A program made the position numbers and the translations under genes. Positions 18,080-26,706 of a stretch of DNA of 64,000 nucleotides are shown here, one piece after another. How positions within the stretch are numbered: the stretch's first letter is position 1; the number at the start of each line of letters is the position of its first letter. Under the pieces are notes generated by a model. The model did not search any database, had not been told where the DNA came from, and worked only from the letters and a program-made list of their open reading frames with translations. Where the stretch lies: positions 310,001 through 374,000 of the forward strand of contig NZ_BMLQ01000004.1 of assembly GCF_014645315.1 (NCBI RefSeq). Reading direction: 5' to 3'. This DNA is from Citricoccus zhacaiensis. GTDB taxonomy: Bacteria > Actinomycetota > Actinomycetes > Actinomycetales > Micrococcaceae.

Positions 18080-18715
18080 ATGAGCACACCTCGCGATCAG
18101 CACCACTTCCGCGCTCCGATCTGGCTGCAGAGGATCGGCCAAGCAATCTCCTTCCTCATTCTGTGTGTTTCGGCGTTGGCGGCGGTGGTCCTGATCATCG
18201 TCCCGCTCGTCACCGGTTCCCAGACCTACTCCGTGCTGACCAGCTCGATGGCACCGAGCTACCCGCCGGGAACCTTCCTGGTGGTCAAGCCGACCGATTT
18301 TGATGCCCTGCATGGTGGCGATGTCATCACCTACCAGATGGAGTCCGGCCGTCCGGAGGTCATCACCCACCGCATCACTTCGCTGACCGCCAGCCAAGAC
18401 GGTGAACGCATGCTCATCACCCAAGGGGACAACAACGACGTCGCCGATCCTGACCCCGTCATGGAGATCCAAGTCCGCGGCAAGCTGGTCTACGCAGTGC
18501 CCTACGTGGGTTTCCTGGCCAACGCACTCGGCCAGACCGACCGCAGCGGCATCATCACCATCTTGGCCGTCGCCCTGATCACCTATGGCCTGTATTCCAT
18601 GGTCCGCGGCATCGCGAAAGAGCGGAGCGAGAAACGAGTCCAGGATATCGTCCCCACCGCATCAGACACTTTCCCCGCTGATACCGCCCGGGAGCAAGCA
18701 TGGCCACGCCACTGA
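18080..18715 (+). CDS. sipW: SipW-like signal peptidase I (cluster I)
   Basis: This 211-residue membrane peptidase of the ER/SipW type (S26B) has Ser56 in LTSSMAPSYPPG and His97 in VITHRI, where bacterial LepB would have Lys. There is one hydrophobic helix at residues 22-46 and another near 165-185, so both ends probably face the cytoplasm. It is flanked on both sides by genes with SipW-type signal peptides, so it probably processes those proteins. The 3' end overlaps the next gene by 16 bp. Confidence 0.9.
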   Translation: MSTPRDQHHFRAPIWLQRIGQAISFLILCVSALAAVVLIIVPLVTGSQTYSVLTSSMAPSYPPGTFLVVKPTDFDALHGGDVITYQMESGRPEVITHRITSLTASQDGERMLITQGDNNDVADPDPVMEIQVRGKLVYAVPYVGFLANALGQTDRSGIITILAVALITYGLYSMVRGIAKERSEKRVQDIVPTASDTFPADTAREQAWPRH

Positions 18716-19218
18716 CTCGCACTGTCTCCCGCCGCACCTGGCGCGCATCCGTCGCCGTCTTCCTCGTCGTGTTTCTTGGCGGGCTGGGCGTCTCCGGGGC
18801 TAGCGCCCTGTGGTCACAGCAGGCCTCCGCGAAGACCACCGTGGCTACCGGAACCTGGGTGAAGGAGGGCTGGTCCATGCCACTCAACGTGGATGCTCAT
18901 CTTCAGGACTTCGACACCCTCCTAGTAGTGGCGGAATACGACTTCCGGTTCACCTGGAATCCGCGCCAGGCCGAGTACGCGCAGTTGCCACTTCGCTACG
19001 AGATTGCACTGACTCCGGTGCGCAATGGTCGTGTGATGACGAACGTGCCCTCATCTGTCAACGGTGATCAGCGCGACATCTCCGTGACGGTCCTCCGGCA
19101 AGGATTGAAGGCGGAGTTCAAGCTGACCATCACCCCGGTTCTCGATGGCGTCCGCGGCACGCCGACGACGAAGACGCTCGAGGTCCTCCCCTTCGGTGAC
19201 TACCGGTTCTCCAGCTAA
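18700..19218 (+). CDS. SipW-type exported protein 3
   Basis: The 172-residue product has a basic N terminus, a hydrophobic core and GVSGASALWSQQASAKTTVATGTW, matching the SipW signal pattern (ALW, then a small-residue GT-W). The mature domain is about 130 residues and beta-rich, with no recognised family. It begins inside the peptidase gene and ends 11 bp from the stop of the convergent cluster II gene. Confidence 0.72.
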   Translation: MATPLTRTVSRRTWRASVAVFLVVFLGGLGVSGASALWSQQASAKTTVATGTWVKEGWSMPLNVDAHLQDFDTLLVVAEYDFRFTWNPRQAEYAQLPLRYEIALTPVRNGRVMTNVPSSVNGDQRDISVTVLRQGLKAEFKLTITPVLDGVRGTPTTKTLEVLPFGDYRFSS

Positions 19219-19229
19219 CCCGGTGGTGC

Positions 19230-21053
19230 TCACGTCTCGGGGCACCCTGCCGGCATGGCGGCCACGTCAAGCAGGCAGACAGGCCCCACTGAGCCTCGCC
19301 CCAAGTGCAGCCGGACACCGGCATCGCCCGCGGCGTCCAGCACTCCTAGTCGCAGTGCAGACACGTCGTACTGTCCCTCGGGCAGGTCGGCCCATTCCGG
19401 TGGCCCGTCCGTGGACCCGGTGAAGGGCCGGTTCTGGTTGTTGACCGTCAGGGAGATGAGGCCGTCGACGTAGAGCCCGGTGTAGACGCCAGAGACAGCC
19501 GTGACGATGGGCTGGGCCAGATCCGTGACGGTGGAACCGAGGATACCCAGCGGTCCAAGGACGTCATCCACCACCGTCCCCACCAGAAGTCCCAGGCCGT
19601 TGGTGAGGCTGCCGACCAGGCCGTTGAGAAGGCCGATGAGGAGATCTTCCAGTACGCCCAGGTCTACTCCGAGCAGTCGAAGATCCACCTGTGCACTCAC
19701 GTCCCCTTGCAGCAGGTCCCCCAGTGAACCGTCGACCTCGGCGGTGATCGTGGCGATTTTCACCGGGAGGATCAACAAAACGGCGCTGAGGTTCACAGCG
19801 ACGTCGACGTGGACGTTCACGGCATCCACGGCACCGGTCAGCAGGGACTGGACGTCGCCCAACCAGTCGTCCAAGGCCTGTCCCAGGGCAACGGTGAGCG
19901 CATTGACCACGGCAGGATCACCGAGCAGGTCTGTGTTCGGCGGCAGTCCGTTCAGTCCGTTCGAGTACAGGTCTGGATATGCCGCGGCCAACAGCGCAGC
20001 CGTGTCCACGGAGACGGTGCCGGCTGTGGGCGCGATGGTCAGGATTCCTGCGTCGTCGCCGAAGTCCTCTGTCAGGAAGGTACGGACGCTGCTCAGGTCA
20101 ATGTTCGCCGTGATACTCGCGTCCACATCGCCGAGACGGAGCGCGCCCAGCAAGGGGCCCAAGAGGTCGGAGACACCGCCAACCAGGGAATCCACCACTC
20201 CCTGGTTCCCGGAGAGACCGTTGACGGTCTCTTCCACGTTGACCAGCACGCCCTCAACGCCCTGCACGAGACTCCCCACGGCCGGGGACTCCACGGAGGT
20301 CTGCAGTGAGCTGATGAGGTACTCACGGCTGACGGCTTGATCCAGCTCCGCGGCCTGGGCGGCCAGCGGACTGGCGCCGAGAGCCCCGGACAGGGCTGCC
20401 TCGCAACCGTCCAGAGTGGCCCGGCCGGCCAGTGCCCCGGCCTCTAGACTCACATCGGCCACGTTGTCACCCACCAGCGAGGCCACATCGTGGTCAAGGG
20501 AAGCCAACAACTCGGACAGTTCGAGCGTGGCCAACTGTGGCTCGCCGGCACCCGGCTCCAGAGCAATGACCCCTTCGTCATTGACCAGACCTGCGGCACC
20601 GGTGGATTCACCAGTGGATTGCGCCTGACCGTACTGGCCGATCACGCCGGTTTCAGTGTCCAAGGGCAGCTGGATGAATCCCAGGCCCACGCTGAGGAAC
20701 TCAAGGGCCGTCACACCGAGTGGGGCGAAGTACGCATCAAAGGAATCGGTAGGCGCCCCCTGTTCCGTCCAAGAACGATCACCGTCCTGATAGACCTCGG
20801 CATCCTGCACCTCGGCCGCACTGTCCAGATCGACCCCCAGTGCGGAACCGCTGATCATGGTTCCCGCACCGCGAGCTGCGAACTGCCCCTGTGGATCGGT
20901 GCAGTCAAGCACGCCCAACCGACCATGGGCGACCTCGCGGTCATTCCAGGAGGCCAGCGTCGGGACGATCCCTCCCGTGACGGAAGAGGCAGCCATCACC
21001 ATGGCCAAGAGTCCGGCCAGGAGTCCCACCATCCACCAGCGACGCCGGCTCAT
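19230..21053 (-). CDS. Choice-of-anchor G family surface protein
   Basis: The 607-residue exported protein has a SipW-like signal (PTLASWNDREVAHGRLGVLDC) and then the hallmarks of choice-of-anchor G proteins: FAARGAGTMISGSALGVDLDS, PLGVTALEFLSVGLGFIQLPL and GVIGQYGQAQSTGES. The remainder is a long Leu/Val/Asp-rich repeat-like region with no Cys until the C terminus (two Cys near the end). It is the last gene of cluster II, and its ATG overlaps the previous stop as ATGA. A surface or matrix role is inferred. Confidence 0.78.
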   Translation of the reverse strand: MSRRRWWMVGLLAGLLAMVMAASSVTGGIVPTLASWNDREVAHGRLGVLDCTDPQGQFAARGAGTMISGSALGVDLDSAAEVQDAEVYQDGDRSWTEQGAPTDSFDAYFAPLGVTALEFLSVGLGFIQLPLDTETGVIGQYGQAQSTGESTGAAGLVNDEGVIALEPGAGEPQLATLELSELLASLDHDVASLVGDNVADVSLEAGALAGRATLDGCEAALSGALGASPLAAQAAELDQAVSREYLISSLQTSVESPAVGSLVQGVEGVLVNVEETVNGLSGNQGVVDSLVGGVSDLLGPLLGALRLGDVDASITANIDLSSVRTFLTEDFGDDAGILTIAPTAGTVSVDTAALLAAAYPDLYSNGLNGLPPNTDLLGDPAVVNALTVALGQALDDWLGDVQSLLTGAVDAVNVHVDVAVNLSAVLLILPVKIATITAEVDGSLGDLLQGDVSAQVDLRLLGVDLGVLEDLLIGLLNGLVGSLTNGLGLLVGTVVDDVLGPLGILGSTVTDLAQPIVTAVSGVYTGLYVDGLISLTVNNQNRPFTGSTDGPPEWADLPEGQYDVSALRLGVLDAAGDAGVRLHLGRGSVGPVCLLDVAAMPAGCPET

Positions 21054-21916
21054 GCCCGGCCCCCGCTCCGGCGGCGGGCCCCCGCCGCCAGCGCCACTCC
21101 CACCAGGACCAGCCCCGCGGCGACGGCCAGGAACAGTAACCCGACGGTACCGGTCCTCAGCATCGGCGTCTGGGCTCCTGGAATCCCGTCAGCGCCGGAA
21201 TCCGCGTCGGGATCAGTACCGGGGGCCGGCTCAGGATCCGTGTCAGGGCCGGCGTCAGGGCCGGCGGACGCGCCCGAGGCATACAGGCCCACGCCCACGT
21301 CCCCGGTGCGGCCCTGCAGGCTGTCGTCCCAGGACGCCTCGGCCGGCAGCCCCATCGTCACCATGACGTACCGCGGGCTGTCGGCTTCCAGGTCCGCCAG
21401 GGTCCATGTGCCCGACGCCGCGCCGGGATCGCCGGCATCCGTGCCGCTTTCCTGCGCGCCGCCGTCGGGCCCCTGGCCTACCGGATCACCGACGTCAGCC
21501 AACCGCGTGGTCTCCACCAGACGGGTCTCCTCCCCCGGGCATGTTGCCTCCGGCTTGGTGGTGGCAAAAGGCTCCGTGCAGGACCGGACCGAGATGCGGA
21601 TCCCGTCAGTGTGGTCCACCAGATCACCACTGCCCATCAACCGCAGGCTCAGATTGCCGGCGGGCTCACCCTCCAGTCGCGTCTCGATGGTCCAGGTCAC
21701 CCGGTCTCCCGGGGTCAGCCCGGTGAAGTATGCCGGATACGGATCCGCCCGCAACACCAGGTAGCCGTCCTGCCCGGTCTCCGGGACATCCTCCAGCGCT
21801 CCGCTGGCCGGCGGCAGGCCGCCAGCCGTGATGGCCAGTATCACGACGCCGGCGCCCATCCCAAGCGCGGCAAGGCACCGCCGCGCCCGGCGGGGCCTGC
21901 GGTCACTCATCGGCAT
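21050..21916 (-). CDS. Exported, C-terminally membrane-anchored protein of SipW cluster II
   Basis: The 288-residue protein has an N-terminal signal (RRCLAALGMGAGVVILAITAGGLPPASGALE), a beta-rich ectodomain with two Cys (RSCTEP and ATCPGEE), an acidic Pro/Asp/Gly spacer, and a C-terminal hydrophobic helix followed by RRRSGGRA. The residues MLRTG just before the helix resemble a degenerate sortase signal, but no clear LPXTG is present. ATG 21916 is chosen because AAGGAG lies 5 nt upstream; the longer frame overlaps the peptidase gene. Confidence 0.7.
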   Translation of the reverse strand: MPMSDRRPRRARRCLAALGMGAGVVILAITAGGLPPASGALEDVPETGQDGYLVLRADPYPAYFTGLTPGDRVTWTIETRLEGEPAGNLSLRLMGSGDLVDHTDGIRISVRSCTEPFATTKPEATCPGEETRLVETTRLADVGDPVGQGPDGGAQESGTDAGDPGAASGTWTLADLEADSPRYVMVTMGLPAEASWDDSLQGRTGDVGVGLYASGASAGPDAGPDTDPEPAPGTDPDADSGADGIPGAQTPMLRTGTVGLLFLAVAAGLVLVGVALAAGARRRSGGRA

Positions 21917-21950
21917 GGACGCTCCTTGAGGCGATGGGTCAGGCGATGGG

Positions 21951-22526
21951 TTAGACGGTCGGTTCGGACAGTGCTTCGGTGGATCCGGACGGTGAGTCGG
22001 CGGCGTCATCATCGGGGTCGGGCCAGAACACGGAGAAGACCAAAGCAGCGACGACGGCGGTGAGGCCCATGATCACCCACGGCGAGCGCAGGTCCTCCAG
22101 CACGGCCCCCACGTGTGGGGCGCCCACGACCATCCGATGGGCGGCGTCCACCACGTAGGGGAACTGGTCCGGCACCGGGTTGTCATCGCCCTGGAGGGTC
22201 AAGGACCTGACCCCGTCGCCGGCTCCCGGAGGTCCCTGCTCGATCCGGGTGATCCGGTGGGTGACGGGGAGCGTGGCGTCGTCCCGCTGCAGGGTCACCA
22301 CGTCGCCGATCTCCAGCTCAGTGGCGGCCACGGGCACGCTGATGGCAGCGGATCCCGTGGGCAGCTCCGGTGACATCGACCCGGTCATGAAGACCACGAT
22401 CCGCGCCCCGGTCAGGAAGCTGACCACGTACCATGCGACCACCAGCAGGCCGGCCAATCCCAGCACCACCAGCCCGGTGCTGGTCAGCCCCCGTCGCATC
22501 CGCCACCCTGCGGAGGGCGTCTTCAC
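21951..22526 (-). CDS. sipW: SipW-like signal peptidase I (cluster II)
   Basis: The 191-residue S26B-type peptidase has Ser50 in MTGSMSPELPTG and His90 in PVTHRI. Hydrophobic helices lie at residues 16-38 and near 148-165, followed by an acidic C-terminal tail. It is divergent in sequence from the peptidase at 18080, so the two clusters are not a recent duplication. The start is GTG 22526 with GGAG close upstream; an in-frame ATG at 22499 is an alternative. It sits between two substrate genes. Confidence 0.88.
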   Translation of the reverse strand: MKTPSAGWRMRRGLTSTGLVVLGLAGLLVVAWYVVSFLTGARIVVFMTGSMSPELPTGSAAISVPVAATELEIGDVVTLQRDDATLPVTHRITRIEQGPPGAGDGVRSLTLQGDDNPVPDQFPYVVDAAHRMVVGAPHVGAVLEDLRSPWVIMGLTAVVAALVFSVFWPDPDDDAADSPSGSTEALSEPTV

Positions 22527-22537
22527 GGTGCTCCGGT

Positions 22538-23239
22538 TCAGGGAGTCGCGGGCTCGGCAGGTTCGACGGCCTCGGCGGCCTCAGCATCCACCGACGTGGC
22601 GATGAACTGCCAGGCCGGAGCGGCAGTCTGACCCTGAAGGCCGTCCACGCCCGGGGCGCCTGCCGGCAGGGTGACCTCGAAGCAGTAGTACTGGATGTTG
22701 GCTTCGTTGGCCTCCAGCTCCTGCTCGGCCGGGGCCACGGCGGTATCGAAGCCGGTACCGGCCGGGATCACTTCGGTCCCGAAGGCATCCCACGTGGCCG
22801 CCGTGCAGGCGGTCGGGGTCTCGGTGGCCTTGACGGAGTAGGTCAGTGCCCCCCAGAGTCCGGCACTCGTGGCCAGGTCGGCTGCTTCGACCGGCTGCTG
22901 CAGTTCGAGGGAACCCGCGATGGAGCCCTCTCCGGTCTTCAATGCCACCGGTGCGTACACGCTGTCGCCCGGGGTCAGGTTCAGGGCGCCCGGGGTGAAC
23001 ACCACCTCGCCACCGGGATTCGCCTCCTGGTCGTCCCACGTGGAGGCCGCTGTCGGCGGGGCCGCATCTCGGTTCTGCTGCACGTTGAAGGTGGATGTCC
23101 CCAACCCCGGTCCGCCGTCACCATTGCCGGCGAAGATCCATTCGGAGTCGTTCCAGGCGGCCAGGGTGGCCAGTCCACCGACCCCCACCACAGCGGCTAC
23201 CGCTCCCACGGCCCAGACTTTTTGCGTTTTCTTCTGCAT
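22538..23239 (-). CDS. SipW-type exported protein 4, first gene of cluster II
   Basis: The 233-residue product has a lysine-rich start and signal (GVGGLATLAAWNDSEWIFAGNGDG) typical of SipW substrates. The mature domain carries NPGGEVVFTPGALNLTPGDSVYAPVALKT, like TasA-type DUF11/camelysin-like folds. Two Cys (TACTAATW and YYCFEVTL) may pair. It ends in an Ala/Glu-rich tail. The ribosome site GAGGGGAAATC precedes ATG 23239. It is probably the structural subunit gene of this operon, with the peptidase 11 bp downstream. Confidence 0.78.
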   Translation of the reverse strand: MQKKTQKVWAVGAVAAVVGVGGLATLAAWNDSEWIFAGNGDGGPGLGTSTFNVQQNRDAAPPTAASTWDDQEANPGGEVVFTPGALNLTPGDSVYAPVALKTGEGSIAGSLELQQPVEAADLATSAGLWGALTYSVKATETPTACTAATWDAFGTEVIPAGTGFDTAVAPAEQELEANEANIQYYCFEVTLPAGAPGVDGLQGQTAAPAWQFIATSVDAEAAEAVEPAEPATP

Positions 23240-23390
23240 GATTTCCCCTCATCATCCATTGGTTCGGAACGGCCGGCGCGAGCGCTACTCACGGTCCACT
23301 TCAACCATGGTCGAAAGCGAGGAAATTCTCTAGTCGAATTTTGACAGTGACAGTCTCCATTCATATCCAGTTGACACCCATTGGTTCGGG

Positions 23391-24041
23391 CTATCCCACC
23401 ACATGCCGGCGCATGATCAGCGCGTCCACCCGGCCCGTGCCCTGCTGGGCATCTCCCGGGTAGTAACCCGCCCGCGTGTGAATGTGCTCGAAGCCGTGGC
23501 GCGCGTACAGCTGCTGGGCCCGCGGGTTGTCCGCGCGCACTTCGAGCAGCAGGTCGGTCGCCCGGCGGCGCCTGGCCTCGGCCACCATCCACAGCAACAT
23601 GGCCGTACCCAGTCCGCGGCCCTCGGCCTCGGGAGCAACGGCAATGGTCTGCACATCAGCCAGCGGCGGGACGCACATCAACCCGCAATACCCGAGCACG
23701 ACGCCGGCGGCCTCCCCCGCGGTTGTGTTGCTGTCCGCTTCGGTTCCGGCCTCCATCCGGGCGACAGTATCCGTCGCGGTTTCCGGTCCGGCACCCGGGC
23801 CGACGACGACGCGGTAGGCGCGCGTGCCGCCGTCGGACTCCGGGCCAGCCTGAGCGAGCTCCTGCTCGAAGAAGGACAGCGGCCAGGCGTCGAACGGGAA
23901 CAGCCGCTGCTCCAGTGCGTGCACGGTGGGCAGGTCGGCCCAGTCCAAGGACCGCATCGAATATCCGGCGGGCAGCACGGGGTCAGCGGCGGTCGAGGCA
24001 CTGGCGTCGAAGTCGTCCACGGGACCGGTAGGAGGAGGCAT
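23391..24041 (-). CDS. rimI: Ribosomal-protein-alanine N-acetyltransferase RimI-like
   Basis: This 216-residue GNAT acetyltransferase has the acetyl-CoA loop VQTIAVAPEAEGRGLGTAML and LLEVRADNPRAQQLYARHGFEHIHTRAGYY, typical of RimI next to t6A genes. An insertion of about 35 residues (TATDTVARMEAGTEADSNTT region) is unusual. The start is set at ATG 24041, where TAGAAT ends 7 nt upstream; ATG 24050 is also in frame. In many actinobacteria it lies between tsaB and tsaD, but here both are more than 9 kb away on the same strand. Confidence 0.88.
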   Translation of the reverse strand: MPPPTGPVDDFDASASTAADPVLPAGYSMRSLDWADLPTVHALEQRLFPFDAWPLSFFEQELAQAGPESDGGTRAYRVVVGPGAGPETATDTVARMEAGTEADSNTTAGEAAGVVLGYCGLMCVPPLADVQTIAVAPEAEGRGLGTAMLLWMVAEARRRRATDLLLEVRADNPRAQQLYARHGFEHIHTRAGYYPGDAQQGTGRVDALIMRRHVVG

Positions 24042-24048
24042 GCGGGCC

Positions 24049-24054
24049 ATTCTA
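24049..24054 (-). promoter_or_regulatory. -10 box (TAGAAT) for leaderless rimI
   Basis: TAGAAT ends 7 nt before ATG 24041, with the same sequence and spacing as the tsaD element. Confidence 0.58.
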
Positions 24055-24109
24055 CGAATCAGGCACTTCGAGAGGCCCGCCGCACTCTCTGCTGACCTTG
24101 ATCCGGCGC

Positions 24110-24151
24110 TAGGGTGACGGGGTGAACAGCAACGGGGCACGATCAACATGA
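24110..24151 (+). promoter_or_regulatory. -10 box and 9-codon leader ORF before the FUSC gene
   Basis: TAGGGT (24110-24115) ends 6 nt before a GTG at 24122. That GTG opens a nine-residue frame (MNSNGARST), whose TGA at 24149-24151 overlaps the ATG of the FUSC gene as ATGA. By the leaderless pattern seen at other genes here, the small frame may be translated first and coupled to the transporter gene. Confidence 0.4.
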
Positions 24152-25293
24152 CAGCCGTAGACGCCACCCGCGGGGGGAAGCGTACGCACGGCCTGGTTGA
24201 TCGCCTGCTCGAGGTGACCCGCCGGCCGGCCTTCTTCTCCGCCATCACCCAGACCCTCAAGTGCGTGATCGCCGCCACCGCGGCCTGGTGGTTCTCCATC
24301 ACCATTCTGGAGACCAAGATGCCGTTCCTCGCGCCCTGGACGGCCCTGCTGACGGTCCACGCCACGGTGTACCGGTCACTGTCCCACGGGGTGCAGACGT
24401 CCATCGCCTCTGCCCTCGGCGTCGGGCTGTCCTTCGTCATCGGCAACCTCCTCGGCGTCAACGTCTGGACCTATGCGCTGGCTCTGCTGGTGGGGATGGT
24501 GGCAGCCCGCATCCACTGGATCCGCGACGAGGGAGTCGCCATCGCCACCACCGCGATCTTCCTCCTCAGCAGTGGCTTCGAGGATCAGGAACCCCTCTTG
24601 CTGGACCGCATGATCGAGGTCGGCGTGGGCGTTGCCGTGGGCATCACCGTCAACCTCCTGATCATCCCGCCACTGCGGGACCGGCAGGCGGCGCGCTACG
24701 TCGATTCCATCAACCGGCGCATGGGCAGCGTCCTGGAGGAGATGGCGGACGAGTTCTCTCAGTCCTGGGACACGGATCGGGCCGAGGCCTGGATGTCGCA
24801 GACGGAGTCCATGGAAGAGGACACCCGGACCGCCTGGGAGTTTGTGCGCTTCGCCCGCGAGAGCCGGCGCGCCAATCCTCGGATGTATCTCCGCCGCCAC
24901 GGCGTCCGGCTCCGCACGCCGCTGACCGGCAACGGGAAGGACGACGATTACGTCGAGATCCTCTCCCGCGTGGACGAGGGCGTCTCCCACCTCCGGCACC
25001 TGGCGCGGACCCTGCATGAGGCCACCTACGCAGAGGGTGCGTGGGACGACCGCTTCCGCGATCAGTGGTCAGCCCTCCTGCGGGACTGCGGACGCTCGAT
25101 TGCCGATCCTGACGCCGCGGTGGAACCGGTCAACGACCGGCTGACGAACCTCTCGGAATCGATGTCGCAGGACCACGACCTCCCGCGGTCGGCCTGGCCG
25201 GTCTACGGTTCACTGATCACCAGCCTGAGGCACCTCGCCGTCATCGTCGATGACGTGGCCTCAACCCGGGATGCCCGGGAAGGCAGTTCGTGA
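24148..25293 (+). CDS. FUSC family membrane protein (aromatic acid exporter-like)
   Basis: The 381-residue protein has several hydrophobic helices in residues 20-185 (CVIAATAAWWFSI, ALALLVGMVAARIHWI, VGVGVAVGITVNLLIIPPLRD) followed by a long cytoplasmic helical domain. This layout is typical of fusaric-acid-resistance/aromatic-acid exporters. No ribosome site is visible before ATG 24148; translation may be coupled to the leader ORF. Its TGA overlaps the GTG of the PIG-L gene, so it may be the first gene of the five-gene run ending at 28534. The substrate is unknown. Confidence 0.82.
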   Translation: MTAVDATRGGKRTHGLVDRLLEVTRRPAFFSAITQTLKCVIAATAAWWFSITILETKMPFLAPWTALLTVHATVYRSLSHGVQTSIASALGVGLSFVIGNLLGVNVWTYALALLVGMVAARIHWIRDEGVAIATTAIFLLSSGFEDQEPLLLDRMIEVGVGVAVGITVNLLIIPPLRDRQAARYVDSINRRMGSVLEEMADEFSQSWDTDRAEAWMSQTESMEEDTRTAWEFVRFARESRRANPRMYLRRHGVRLRTPLTGNGKDDDYVEILSRVDEGVSHLRHLARTLHEATYAEGAWDDRFRDQWSALLRDCGRSIADPDAAVEPVNDRLTNLSESMSQDHDLPRSAWPVYGSLITSLRHLAVIVDDVASTRDAREGSS

Positions 25294-26078
25294 TTGGTCG
25301 ATCTCGGGTGAGGTGGAACCCCAGTTCGAACGACTCCCGGCCCCCCTCGACGGAACCGCCGGCGGACACGGCTCCTTCACCCGTCCCCCCGGACACGTGG
25401 CGACGTGCCATGGCCGAGGCCCCGGAGGCGGCATGGCAGCGAGATACCTCCGTGCTGGTGATCGCCGCCCATCCCGACGACGAGGCCATCGGTGCCGGAC
25501 GCCTCCTGGCCGACCATGTGGGTCCGGTGCGATGTGTCACTCTCACGGCCGGAGAACGCTGTCACGGGGACCACGCCGATCTCGATGACGTGGCCCGAAA
25601 ACGGCTGCGGGAATGGGCCGAGGCCCTGAGTGTCCTGGGCGTGACCCGCGTGGAAACCCGGCGCTGGCCCGACGGCGACTTGGCGGGTCATGAGGGCGAG
25701 GCCACCGAGGTGGTGGCAGCGCTCGCGGCCGAGGCCGACGTCGTTCTCGCCCCGTGGCGGCACGATCCGCACCCGGACCACGAGGCGGCCGGACGCGTCG
25801 GTGCCGCGGCAGCGCAGACGGCGGGAGTGCCGCTCTGGGGTTACCTCGTCTGGACCCCGTACTGGTTCCCTGCGGCAGAGATCACCCGCCGTGGTGCGAC
25901 GCTGCGGGTATACCCGACATCGGAGCGGGCCGGTCGGCTCCGCACCGAGGCCATCGCCCGCCACCGTTCCCAGATCGAGCCCCAGCACCCGGCCGTCCGG
26001 CCCGTGGTGCCGCCCGAGCTGGTCGACCGCCATGAATGCCAGATGCTCGTGCAGGAGCCTGATGAACAGAACGCCTGA
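25290..26078 (+). CDS. PIG-L family deacetylase
   Basis: The 262-residue LmbE/PIG-L protein has the zinc motif AHPDDE (residues about 60-65) and the distal HDPHPDHEAAG motif. Family members remove acetyl groups from N-acetylglucosamine-like substrates (MshB, BshB). The first 45 residues are a Pro/Ser-rich extension. The GTG start overlaps the FUSC stop. Its downstream partners (methyltransferase, acyl-CoA dehydrogenase-like protein, glycosyltransferase) suggest a small-molecule or glycolipid pathway rather than mycothiol synthesis; this is inference. Confidence 0.88.
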   Translation: MIGRSRVRWNPSSNDSRPPSTEPPADTAPSPVPPDTWRRAMAEAPEAAWQRDTSVLVIAAHPDDEAIGAGRLLADHVGPVRCVTLTAGERCHGDHADLDDVARKRLREWAEALSVLGVTRVETRRWPDGDLAGHEGEATEVVAALAAEADVVLAPWRHDPHPDHEAAGRVGAAAAQTAGVPLWGYLVWTPYWFPAAEITRRGATLRVYPTSERAGRLRTEAIARHRSQIEPQHPAVRPVVPPELVDRHECQMLVQEPDEQNA

Positions 26079-26706
26079 TTTCGACGCGCTTTACCGTTCC
26101 GATCCGGACCCCTTCTCGGTCGGTTCCAACTGGTACGAACGGCGCAAGATCGCGGTGGTCCTGGCGTCCCTGGCACGGCACGAGTATGCCCTAGCGTGGG
26201 ATGCCGCGGCCGGCACCGGCCACCTTGCCCTGGAGCTATCGGCCCGTTGTCACCGTGTCGTGGCCACGGACGCGTCCGCGGTGGCCGTCGCGGCCCTGAG
26301 CGATCAGGCGACGGAAGTCTGCTCAGAAGAGGCGGCCGACGATTTCCCGTTCAGCCCGGAGATGCCGGGGACCGGGCGGCTCACCGTCCGGCAGTCGGCG
26401 CTGCCCACCCTGCCGGCAGAGGCTCGAGCGGCGGATCTAGTGATCGTCTCCGAAGTCCTCTATTACCTGCCCGGTCCAGCACGCGCCGCCACGGTACAGA
26501 TGCTCTTCGGCCTTGATGCCGAGATCGTCACTGTGCATTGGCGCCATCATCCCGAGGACGCCTACCTGTCGGGTGAGGACTGCACGCGGGAAGTGGACGT
26601 GGCCCTGACTGCTGCGGGGTTCTTCCGTGCGGTGCTGCACGAAGACCGGGACTTCGTCCTCAGCACGCACCTGCCCGCCTCTACGCCACCAAGGGAGTTG
26701 CCATGA
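26062..26706 (+). CDS. SAM-dependent methyltransferase (NodS-like)
   Basis: The 214-residue class I methyltransferase has motif I as WDAAAGTGHLALELS and the acidic end of strand 2 as VATDAS. DLVIVSEVLYYLP is typical of NodS-like N-methyltransferases that act on deacetylated amino sugars. The N-terminal FDALYRSDPDPF...SNWYERRKIAVVLASL also fits NodS. ATG 26062 overlaps the PIG-L gene by 17 bp, and a much longer upstream frame is a shadow. A deacetylase followed by an N-methyltransferase is chemically sensible. Confidence 0.85.
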   Translation: MNRTPDFDALYRSDPDPFSVGSNWYERRKIAVVLASLARHEYALAWDAAAGTGHLALELSARCHRVVATDASAVAVAALSDQATEVCSEEAADDFPFSPEMPGTGRLTVRQSALPTLPAEARAADLVIVSEVLYYLPGPARAATVQMLFGLDAEIVTVHWRHHPEDAYLSGEDCTREVDVALTAAGFFRAVLHEDRDFVLSTHLPASTPPRELP

